The notes beneath the pieces were generated by a model. That model was given only the letters and a program-made list of their open reading frames with translations, had not been told where the DNA came from and ran no database searches. From Leptasterias polaris (Eukaryota; Echinodermata; Asteroidea; Forcipulatida; Asteriidae), in contig JAZGTN010000064.1 of the NCBI GenBank assembly GCA_037783415.1, positions 2,529,001 through 2,593,000 of the forward strand: DNA of 64,000 nucleotides, given 5' to 3'. Of this stretch, positions 10,511 to 20,000 are shown piece by piece (within the stretch, counting starts at the first letter, position 1; every line of letters begins with the position of its first letter). The translations under genes and the position numbers were made by a program.

Positions 10511-13500
10511 CTGAAACCAATACAGACAACAATAAAATTCCAGTGAAAATAATCTGTTCATACTTTCAAATACTTAAGTTATATCAGGGCTGATAACTTC
10601 ACAAATAGCTACAATCCCCTTCATGCTCATGGTCATTGCCTTGGTGCCCCTTGCAGGCATGATACTTCATGGAGGAAAAGGAGAAAATTGCCTCCGTGCC
10701 CCTCGTCATTGCCTTGGTGCCCCTTGTAGGCCTGATGTTTCATTGAGGCAACCGAAGCAATTGCCTTCATGCCCCTGGTCATTACCTTGGTACCCTTGAA
10801 TTGTTCCTCATAGTGGTTCCCTTTGCTTAGGAAAACTGGCTTGACCTTTACAAGATTGAAACATCAGGCTTATTATGGTATCAATGCCTTTATAGTAATG
10901 GTGGTAAGTGATTGAATTGTGCCTTAAATAATACAAGCATAAAACTTGACACACAGTCAGAGTATGTAATGGGAAAGATACTTGGCTATAAGACCATCGC
11001 ACATTTGTTCTTACATTCCATAAAGGGTTTTGTTGTTGTCAGTCAAAGGTCAAAATCAACCCCATTTTGAATTTGTGACAAATCAGGAATGAACTAAAAA
11101 ATCTCTGCACTTAAATGTACAGACCCCTATTTTTGCAAAATGTTATGTTTTTGGATTATTAACAAAATTTGCACTGGAAGGGTATCAAATACACCATTTT
11201 AATGCAAGGTTAGAGACTTGTAATTCTTGTTTCACTTTGACAAGGGAATAATTTTGGCATGAACAACGAAAAATTGACAAGTTCAAATAGGACTTGAACC
11301 TGCAACCCCCGGATTAATGTGCCGGCGCTCTACCAACTGAGCTATCAAGTCCCCCTCCAGTCAATTTTTATTTGTTCAAACCACAACTATTTTAAAAACA
11401 TTTACCCAGCCAGTTTCCCCTGTGGTTTATTACTGTAACACTTTCATTAGGACGCTATCTTTTATCTCAAAACCCCCTTTTAAAATCTTGTTTTCCCATA
11501 TGAATCAACCAAAGCTCTACAATTTGTTACTAGTCTTACCGTCTGTAACTGAGTTCCTGTCATCTGCAGACCCTGGTAAAGACTCTTCAGAAGTCCGTTG
11601 CCTTCTGTTCTCTTAAGCTCTTCATCGGGGACACTTTTAGTTGCTGTATCTAAGACATCTGACACCTCCAGTAGATCTTTACAGAATCCCTGTATCGAGT
11701 ACAGCTTGCTGTCATCAAGCTGACGCTTGTATCTTGTCCGCACATTTTCAGTTTCAGCGAGTGCTCTCTTGTACTTATCCTGTGTGAAAACATGACATTG
11801 AAATTCAGAATAACCAATGTTAACAAACATTGACTTCTTTTTGAAATCGTGAGTTGGGTTAAAAGGTAATAACCAAACAAAGTTGCAAGTCCGATTACAC
11901 AGTCCTTAAAAAACTGTTGATGTGAGTTCAAAAAAGAACTAATGCTCAATGATAGTACAAAGAACACACGTCTTCCGCCCCTGGAAATTCGAGTTGTGTG
12001 TTTCCCTCCTCGCCTTCCTATTATTGTAAGGAACATGGAGGAGAGAGCCAGACTAATAATAATGCATGCGTGTTTTACTGGAAATAAACGATCGCAATCG
12101 CGAGCAGTTATCAAGACTTGTCAAACAATTTTTCTTGTCAAACCGTGTGGGTGTAAAGTTATTTTTATAACTCAACAATTTTGTACCACTTTTCACTGAA
12201 ATTATAAAAATTAGACAACACGGCTTCAACCAACATGACCAAGCTGTGCATCAAAATTTTACCCGTGTTTTCAGCCCAACTGGCCGTGCTAGCACGGCTC
12301 GCTAGCTAACACGTTGAACTACACAAAATTGCAAGTCCATTACACAGTCCTTAAAAACTGTTGATGTGAGTTCAAAAAAGAACTAATGCTCAATGAGAGT
12401 ACAAAGAACACACGTCTTCCGCCCCTGGAAATTCGAGTTGTGTGGTTCCCTCCTCGCCTTCCTATTATTGTAACGAACATGGAGGAGAGAGCCAGACTAA
12501 TAATAATGCATGCGAGTTTTACTGGAAATAAACGATCGCAATCGCGATCGCGGCCACATTAAATCTAGCAGTTATCAAGACTTGTCAAACAATTTTTCTT
12601 GTCAAACCGTGTGGGTGTAAAGTTATTTTTATAACTCAACAATTTTGTACCACTTTTCACTGAAATTATAAAAATTAGACAATAACAAACCACAAGGGAA
12701 ACTGGAAATTCGAGTTGTGTGTTTCCCTCATCGCCTTCCTATTATTGTAATAGGACACGTCAATCCGGAGGTCGTTGGTTCAAATCCCGCTCTAGTCAAT
12801 TTTTCCTTGTTCAACCCAAAATCAAAAATTAGACAACACGGCTTCAACCAACATGACCAAGCCGTGCATCAAAATTTTGCCCGTGTTTTCAGCCCAACTG
12901 GCCGTGCTAACACGGCTTGCACGGCTCGCTAGCTAACACGTTGAACTACACAAAACTGCAAGTCCATTACACAGTCCTTAAAAACTGTTGAAGCAAGTCT
13001 GGAAAAGCCATTGAAACGTCCTGGGCTCAATTTCACAAAGCACTAAGATTCATCTTAAGATGAGTTGTGAGTATCGCCATGGCTAGTGATTTGTTATTGT
13101 GACATCACACCTTGCTTAGCAATTAGGATTGATTCGCAGCTTAAGATCAATCTTAACTCTCTGTGAAATCCAGCCCTGAGCAGGGACAGCAGTGATCTAA
13201 ATATATGCTCCATTCGAGGCAAGTGTCATGAATGTAGACTAAGCAGTTTGACTTGGGTGTGGGCTAATTCTTTCCATATCCTCTTCTCCTATGTCACTCC
13301 ATACCAAATTGTTTGGACTTTGATAAGAATGGTATGCTGGACCCTATGACAAACACTTGTTGTTTGGGCCTACTGGCCCCAGTCCTTCTGAATCCTTTCC
13401 ATTTGGCAATTGGATGGGACAGTGTAAGGGTTAAGTATTTAGGACAGTAAATCAATATCTATAAAAGTGGAGTGTGTGAATGGCAGTGTTGTAGCTGTCA

Positions 13501-14006
13501 AGACTAGTTTTGGCCTGGTGACCAGTCTCTATACCAAATTGTTGTGGTCTTGGTCTCGAGATTCAAATGTCCTTAGTGTCTGATTGTGAATGCTGCAACC
13601 AGAGATGCATTTAGCTTCTTCGCCGTCACTTTGCTAAACGTGGATGGGTTTAACGTTCTGATGAAAATACAGTGACAGGTTTTGTTGTTGAAACTTTCAC
13701 TGGTAATCTGTTATTGTATCTCTCTTGATAATTTTGCATGTAAATCAGTTGGTCCCGTGTGTTGTGTAATGCACGTAAAGAACCCTGTGCACTTATCGAA
13801 AAGAGAAGGGGTTTGCCCCGGTGTTCCTGGTTTGATCGGCTGCATATTGCGCCACAGCACCTTGTAAACCATTACATGGTGCTATGTAAAGAAATAGGCC
13901 TCAAAATTCAAAAAGTAGCTCCACATATATACCTTGCAGGAAAATATTGACTGTTGAAGCGCCTTGAGCGTCACTGAGTGACGGATATGAGCGCTATATA
14001 AGAAGC

Positions 14007-14047
<41 letters not shown>

Positions 14048-16608
14048 GCTTGACAAAAACCAATCTATGACCCCACCTTTCAACACACACAATATTGAAA
14101 CATGGAAAAATTACAACGGTGAAGTTTAACAAAGGTTATTAGTGACTGTAAAGAACATCAACCAAGCTGATTCAATTGATTCAATTGATGACTGTAAAGT
14201 GAATTTGGCTTACAGTGACTTCAGCGATCTGTGTTTGCAGTTTCTTATTCTCTTCTAGGAGCTTCTTCTCCGATGCGCTCACCCCGTCTGCAGCTTTACC
14301 CTCGTTTGCTGCTTGACCGTTCGTCTGTTCTGATGACGGTGAATCGTTTACTTTTTGAGTCTCCGTTGATTGCCATTGGATTCTGTTGAGTGAGGTCATT
14401 ATCCAGGTATTAAACAATGGTTTTAGTGGATGAAATATTGTTTTAAATGTAACATTGTCGAAACAACACCAACGACGTCATCATTATGACACAAGGATTC
14501 TGAAAAACTATGAGAATTAATTGTTTTTTGCAATTTTGGGGGGCGGAGTTGATTTTCTGGACCTGTTGTGGCGGACAGAGTCAATGCTCACTTTCGTGTA
14601 GTATGTTTAATATCATTGGCCATTATCTTTTTCTTAATTGAAGGCTGTTAATGGGCCTGCTTCGTTCTCTTGATCTGTATTGTAACGATTCCGACCCCCC
14701 TTTTTCTTGTACCTAGGGGAGAGGAGCCGGTATCATCCGATGAAACTCCAGGGAGAAATGTTATGGGGGAAAACCTTATCTACTCGACATAATCAGACAT
14801 GTTGAAAACAGAGGGTTACTGTCAACCAAAGATCTGTATTAATTTATTGTCTCCAACTCCTTATTCATACAACATTCACTTGTAAACTAATGTTGAAACT
14901 AATGGTACATGAGTATAGTTTATTACGGCCTCAATTGTATTGGTAGCGTGGACTTCAACCCTATAGTTATAGGCATTACGTGTTGAATAGAATGGTCTTT
15001 GTGTCTTTGGTCTTGTGGTGAGGACAGCTCCAAGAAAAGAGTCCCCCAAAAATGAGTTTGCAGCTGAATTTATAGCCATCAGAAGTGCGTATGCGCAACA
15101 CACACTTCTGTTACATACGCGGTGATCAATGCGCACTAAATTATTGACCAATCACAAACACCTTTCTACGGTAGCTTGCTCCACTTCAGCTGGCGCGCGC
15201 CCGTACTCTGATCCTGCGTCACGCGTGTGCCTCATAAAGAATACTCAAGCACAACATGGCGCAGCCACAGAATCGGAACGGCACGTAGCTGGGTGTTACA
15301 AGCCTGCAAAAATATTACTGCAAGGAAAGAACAATAGAAATGAAACATTGCAATAAATAGTTGTCTATCTTAATTACACATGGCGATTTTCGCCACAGTA
15401 TATTACTACTTGAAATTTCAGAACAACATTTTTTGACCTTTGACCTCTGCCTGCCCCAAATTTGACCTTTGGGTCAAGTTGAAGGTCAATGGGTTACTCG
15501 GACATCTTCCCCACATCCATCTTGAACCTACGGATGCATTGATTGTATCTTAAACATGTACATGTCCGTCCAGTGAACATGATGTACACATTTTGTAATT
15601 AGTGTTGACTGTTATTGTGCATTTAAATTAGCATGTGTTTAATACAAAGTGTGGGGGGTCACATGTTTTTACGATTAAAAAGAATTTAAAAAAAATGACC
15701 TTTGATGAAATTGATGTATTCAAAGAGATCTATATTCAGCTAAACAATTAGTAACCTCATCTACATCTACATCTATTCTTCTACTTGTCAAAGCCTGTTC
15801 AGCATCTAGACAAGAGTGCGGCTGCCGACGGTGGACGGCTTGTGTACTTGGGTGCCAAAATATATACAAAAATAGAAATATGTGCAAGTAAAAACATGAC
15901 ACTGGATGACTACTCGACTCGCATCTGATGGCCTCCTTGAACTGCTCCAAGGTGGGCAGCTCGATGATGTCTTGAGGAAGCCCATCCCCCAGTCTGCTGA
16001 GTATTTTGTACGAGGAAAGAAGCTGTATTTTTTGTAGGAGTCTGATGATGTTCTTAGTCAAAGACAAATGTAATCTAAAATGTTGTACCTACTAACTATA
16101 CATACAGTAACTATTGTATCATCACACATAATATTAATATAGGCCCCTTTTTATTGTCTTCTTGAATTGTCTGTGATTGTAATGTATGACCCTTCCATAG
16201 CATTTGTAATGCAGTGCTACGTGCCAGGGTATAACCATGGAGGTAGAAATAGAACTGCATAGAACTATAGCAAATCATTATTACTATTGATTACATCATC
16301 ATGCTAATCACCGCCCGTCCGTCCGTGTACAGTGGTGACTGTGTGTGCGTGCGTAAACGTGCCGCACTACTGCTGGTGCTGTGCTGCGCCGCTGGCCACG
16401 GACTACGACGGACGTTGGTAAAACGCTTAATCTGATAATGATATAGGGCCTAGGCCTAATACAAAACAAAATATATACAAATTAAAAGTTAAATGACTAT
16501 TCCACCATACCTTTGAGCATTACTTCTGCAGAGACTTTGAGCATTTGTTCTAGTTAAAAATTGCCGAGTAACTGTCCGTAGACTTAACAGCTGCATGGTC
16601 GTCGCCAT
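10313..16608 (-). CDS. GRPEL1: GRPEL1, mitochondrial GrpE co-chaperone (whole gene, 4 exons)
   Basis: Four exons, 16608-16511, 14382-14214, 11779-11540 and 10510-10313, join in phase to 705 nt: 234 residues plus stop. GRPEL1 is the nucleotide-exchange factor for matrix Hsp70 (mortalin, HSPA9). It releases ADP during protein import and folding. Residues 1-33 have several Arg and no acidic residue, as in a matrix-targeting presequence. Residues about 35-70 form a polar linker, 70-125 the coiled coil (KYKRALAETEN), and the C-terminal beta domain ends with the GrpE signature (KVGFRLHNRTLRPALVGVV). The usual length is about 217. The sequence is closer to vertebrate GRPEL1 than GRPEL2 (FDPNFHEALF). 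The start ATG is the first in frame and sits inside a YY1-like site. All junctions are GT-AG. Confidence 0.95.
10620..10800. repeat. Intronic tandem repeat, about 75-bp unit, 2.5 copies
   Basis: The block 'gtcattgccttggtgcccct' recurs at about 10629 and 10702, and a diverged copy (gtcattaccttggtaccc) starts near 10779. Each is followed by 'gaggca...' or 'ggaaaag..attgcctc..gcccc'. It lies in GRPEL1 intron 3. Confidence 0.6.
11256..11435 (-). repeat. tRNA-Lys-like SINE, family A, copy 3
   Basis: On the minus strand it contains gatagctcagttggtagagc, 'gccggcac' and a ggttcaagtcctattt B-box. It also has the typical 'ttaaaa..atttacccagccag' and 'tgtggtttatta' tail pieces, partly rearranged. It lies in GRPEL1 intron 3. 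Confidence 0.65.
11540..11779 (-). CDS. GRPEL1: GRPEL1 exon 3
   Basis: Eighty codons, phase 0 at both ends, starting DKYKRALAETENVRTRYKRQ after ACACAG and ending ..TGTQLQT before GTAAGA. It holds the end of the coiled coil and the four-helix region with FCKDLLEVSDVLD. Confidence 0.95.
11883..13000. repeat. Tandem duplication of a 446-bp unit in GRPEL1 intron 2
   Basis: The block starting 'ttgcaagtcc' at 11883 recurs at 12329 (446 bp later), and its opening recurs again at 12956. Long stretches of units 1 and 2 are almost identical, including 'ggaggagagagccagactaa' and 'cttgtcaaaccgtgtgggtg'. Unit 2 is longer (627 bp) because it holds extra material, among it a piece of family A SINE near 12755-12830 and a second copy of 'ggaaattcgagttgtgtg'. 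Confidence 0.85.
12755..12830 (+). repeat. Family A SINE fragment inside the tandem repeat
   Basis: Contains 'ccggaggtcgttggttcaaa', the B-box continuation 'tcccgctctagtcaattttt' and 'ttgttcaacccaaaatca', the 3' half of the tRNA-Lys-like SINE without its A-box. Confidence 0.65.
13021..13178. mobile_element. Short palindromic MITE (ctgggctcaatttcac family), copy 2
   Basis: The ends ctgggctcaatttcacaaag and ctctgtgaaatccagccctg are inverted. The interior carries 'actaagattcatcttaagat', the reverse complement of the matching part of the 9927-10078 copy. It lies in GRPEL1 intron 2. Confidence 0.65.
13745..14047 (+). repeat. tRNA-Leu-like SINE, family B, 5'-truncated, with (ATT)n tail
   Basis: Has the family B body ('gtgttgtgtaatgcacgtaa', 'gagaaggggtttgcccc', 'ggtgttcctggtttgatcgg') and the end 'gagcgctatataagaa', followed by about 14 ATT units at 14006-14047. 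The tRNA head is missing. Confidence 0.8.
14214..14382 (-). CDS. GRPEL1: GRPEL1 exon 2
   Basis: Starts after CTCAACAG with one base that completes an Arg codon, then IQWQSTETQKVNDSPSSEQT, and ends LQTQIAEVT before GTAAGC. It encodes residues 33-89: a low-complexity Ser/Gln/Ala linker, then the start of the long GrpE helix. Confidence 0.9.
14383..15744. other. GRPEL1 intron 1, distal part
   Basis: No supported exon, RNA gene or clear transposon. A TGACCTTTG-type motif is repeated around 15434-15490. Confidence 0.4.
15745..16040 (-). mobile_element. Probable non-LTR retrotransposon 3' end
   Basis: The minus-strand frame contains LGDGLPQDIIELPTLEQFKE, which resembles the last conserved block of CR1/Jockey-type LINE reverse-transcriptase ORFs (W.LP..I...PSL..FK). 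After it comes a short repeated tail (gatgtagatgtagatg on the minus strand), as often found at LINE 3' ends. It lies within GRPEL1 intron 1. The resemblance is short, so this is tentative. Confidence 0.42.
16511..16608 (-). CDS. GRPEL1: GRPEL1 exon 1 with start codon and targeting presequence
   Basis: ATG at 16608-16606 opens MATTMQLLSLRTVTRQFLTR and the exon ends in ..SNAQ plus two bases of an Arg codon before GTATGG. It has Arg at 11, 15, 20 and 28, hydroxylated residues and no Asp or Glu, which fits a mitochondrial import signal. It was too short to stand out as an ORF; the phase (2) and the resulting fusion to exon 2 support it. Confidence 0.88.
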
Positions 16609-16613
16609 CTTGG
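16601..16613 (-). promoter_or_regulatory. YY1-like site over the GRPEL1 start codon
   Basis: The minus strand reads CCAAGATGGCGAC, with the start ATG inside it. AAGATGGCG is the core of the YY1 element, often found at the 5' end of housekeeping and mitochondrial genes and often overlapping the ATG. The match is direct; the function is inferred. Confidence 0.5.
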
Positions 16614-17063
16614 ATATTACGTCACCTTTGAACCTAATCCCAGAATCCTTTGCAAAGGTGCATGGATATCAGAATTAAAATAAAATGTATAAAGAGCTTT
16701 TTTCTTTATATTTAACTTAAAAGATAAAGAAACAATTGTACAAGATACCCCAAAAACTAAATTATTTGGTTTTGAATACAAAATATTTCCACAAGTTGGA
16801 AAATATCAATGTAAACTAACAGAAAGGAACTACTTTTTAACGTGCTATCACTTTTCCAGATGAGTAAATTATCTGGCTTAGTAACGGAGCTTCCCGTGTA
16901 AACAGTTTTTGCATGATCTGAAAATTCAGCTAGGAAATTTAAGTTCATGAACGTCGTCTCATTTAGAATGTTGTTTGAATTTTGATCAACCACTTCCTGT
17001 ATTTGTTTTCAATTCTTTTTAAAACAGTTGCTACATCTGTGGCAGTGAAGCAACACTGAAATC
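16609..17063. promoter_or_regulatory. Head-to-head region between GRPEL1 and CFAP58 (putative bidirectional promoter)
   Basis: Only 455 bp separate the two start codons, and the 5' UTRs and core promoters must fit here or in part upstream. I see no TATA box in a convincing place. An ATF/CREB-like TTACGTCA is at 16617-16624, close to GRPEL1, and an ETS-like CACTTCCTGT is at 16991-17000, close to CFAP58. Whether these are used is unknown. Confidence 0.55.
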
Positions 17064-17072
17064 ATGTCAGAG
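17064..17072 (+). CDS. CFAP58: CFAP58 exon 1 (coding part, three codons)
   Basis: ATG TCA GAG is followed by GTAAGA, a strong donor. Splicing to 19989 gives MSEDKKPEVESPSKDK, in phase 0. The vertebrate protein starts with a similarly short acidic leader before the conserved ESAFE block, which supports this ATG. No in-frame ATG exists in exon 2 before the conserved part. Confidence 0.75.
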
Positions 17073-20000
17073 GTAAGAAGAAATTTAGAATCCACCGAAT
17101 TTGGTGTGACCTGGCACCTGTGCTGTGGTCGACTACTGTCCAGTGTCACTGTCAGTGTCGGCATAATAGCCATTACTCTTTACAGAGGTTCACACTGTCA
17201 GTGTCACTATGTCAGTCACTACCGTCACTGTCACTGTCACTCAGTGTCAGTGTCAGCATGGAGGTAGAAATAGTGTCAGTGCCACTGGCTCTGTCGTATA
17301 TCTATGTAATTGTTTTCAATCTTGCAAACTTTGGAATAAATAAGTTGAAGCTGTTTAGGGAGTAAGCCTACTTTAGTTAGAAAAAACCAAGGCAAGCCAA
17401 AACGTTTTTATTTAGCTTTTCAAATGTTTCACAATTGCTGTGTATTAAACTTTAAAGGCCTACACAAACACTTACCAAAAGTGACAAATTTTGGTGTTGA
17501 TCTAGACCCAGTAACTGGGGCGCTGTACTCCTTTTTTCGAAATTTTGACATCATCGGTCGTACTAGCGCCCCAGGAAGGCGTTGCACATATCAACGGGAG
17601 TCCCTGATATCGCATCATTTTGAATACGGAAGCCACACAAAATGCCTCAGAACGACAAAAATCCCCAACAAAATAGCTTTAAAAACGCCTACTGGTTTCT
17701 TGATATGTCTAAGATGCAACAACAGGTATTTTAAATGTACTCACGATTTTGTTTTGTGCTGAAATTTTACGTTTTTTGTCCAGTCGATCGGAGAAAATGG
17801 CAATCCTGCTATTAGCAGGATCGGGTCAACTATGATCTGCGACTTTTTCATCGTCGCGATGCATTCTGGGTAGTAGATTTAATCAACGACTGTTTACAGT
17901 GAGTGCACACAGTGTGCATGGGCAATGTATTCGTCGACGGGGCGATATTGCAACGTCACAGCCCGAGGTTTCGCCAGTGTTCGTATGACTCCAGTACTCG
18001 TGTCCGTCTCGAGGCACAATTTCGGTGACTCGGACTATAAGCTGTTTTCCTTTGCATTTATTTTATTATAAAAGATAAAACTCATACTTTTTGTGTGAGA
18101 CCAATTTGTGTGTAGGCAGCCCAATTTTTTTGTACAATTTTAATTAATTTATTATTTTATTTATCTTTAGTAACTTATTTATTTATTACTAATACGCCTA
18201 TTATATATTATCACAGCTTATTTATTTATTTGTTTGTTTATTATTATTATGAATATTATTAATTAATTGTTATTATTATTATTTTGTTTTGTGGGGGGGG
18301 GGGCTTCCCCAACCCCCGCCTGGCCCCTTACTAGTTAGGCCTGGGTCCATTTTCATAGAGCTTCTGTTTACGGTTTCTGCACATTTCTTTTTCTGCAAAG
18401 TGTGACTGTAAACAGTCGTTGATTAAATCTACTACCCAGAATGCATCGCGACGATGAAAAAGTCGCAGATCATAGTTGACCCGATCCTGCTAATAGCAGG
18501 ATTGCCATTTTCTCCGATCGACTGGACAAAAAACGTAAAATTTCAGCACAAAACAAAATCGTGAGTACATTTAAATACCTGTTGTTGCATCTTAGACATA
18601 TCAAGAAACCAGTAGGCGTTTTTAAAGCTATTTTGTTGGGGATTTTTGTCGTTCTGAGGCATTTTGTGTGGCTTCCGTATTCAAAATGATGCGATATCAG
18701 GGACTCCCGTTGATATGTGCAACGCCTTCCTGGGGCGCTAGTACGACCGATGATGTCAAAATTTCGAAAAAAGGAGTACAGCGCCCCAGTTACTGGGTCT
18801 AGTGTTGATCTGGTTTTGTTTCTGTTTGTTTGTTTTTATTTAATTCATTAAAGTGCTAATTACAGGATTTGAACTGTAGTGTTAGACTTAGAACCCACTG
18901 GACTGCTAATTGCAGGATTTGAACTAGTCTCTTCAAATTGGTCAGGCTCGGAGTTCTAGTGGTTAAGACATTTGCCATAAGGTCTACGACCCGGGGTTGG
19001 GGGGGGGGGGGGGGGCATACAGCCCAGGCAAAACAATGGGAAAAATTTGGGCACAGCAAGAAGAAAACAAATTGGACAGAGAAAGCAAATCAAACCCTCT
19101 GCCTCCCTTAACCATGGAGTCCCAAGATACGCCCATAAAATCTGCTGAATATCTTTTTTTAAGGAAGGGGGGGGGGGTTCCTGGTTTTGAATCCCGCGCG
19201 AGTAGTATGCCTGTGTGTTTTTTCCTGAAGGGTTTGGAAAGCATCGAGTAGTGCTTATAAATAACATTTCGGTGAAGGGTTAAAACCAAAATGAAACAGT
19301 ATAATACAAATGTTGATTTGCATGAAATACTTGGGTTTCATAATATCCCATAATGATATAGTGTGTCAATTCACTTAGGATTTCATCTACATCCAAACAT
19401 GGCCATACTATCCACTTGTACTCAAAATTATTTTCACAAAACATAAATTTAAACCATTCTTGTTAAATTCAAAATAGTGAGTCTTGTCACGTTGAAGACT
19501 GCTGATGTTATTGAATAAACAGCATCACATTCTGATAAATTTGGGAGTTGAAGGGTTCTGTTGCCCTGGTCTTAGCCCTATACCCATGGCCTTGACATAC
19601 CTGAGAAGTTGAGATGCCCCCTCCCACTTCAAAAAATACCTTGTCCCTTCATATGTGAAACCAAACATTAAAAGTCTTGTGAGTAGGGTAGTAACAAACA
19701 GGCTTAAGTAGGGCAGTGGTTTTAGGGTTGGGCCAGTAGACTCACAACTGGACAAGTCCTGTGGTCTTTTGTTCAATTTACCACCTTGTGTAATCTCTGT
19801 ATAAAAAAAAATGTTTTAAATATGTTGAATTTGAGTCAAATTTTGAGGTAAAAGACTTGTGGTCTTGTGGAATTTTTTCAAAAATTCGAGCCCTGATACT
19901 TGATCATCATGCCTTCGACAACTAACATCACAATAAAATAAAATTGTTCAAAAGATGACAATGACATTTCCTTTCTTATCTCAAACAGGACAAGAAACCA

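Noticed and set aside
17029..17054. An RFX X-box upstream of CFAP58
   Set aside because: GTTGCT and AGCAAC half-sites are present but about 14 bp apart; X-boxes need a spacing of about 1-3 bp.
17064..17365. The overlapping ORFs after the CFAP58 ATG
   Set aside because: They are read-through of intron 1 into a CAGTGTCA simple repeat; the donor at 17073 ends the coding part.
18984..19289. Proline-rich ORFs over the G run near 19000
   Set aside because: They are translations of a G homopolymer inside a repeat.
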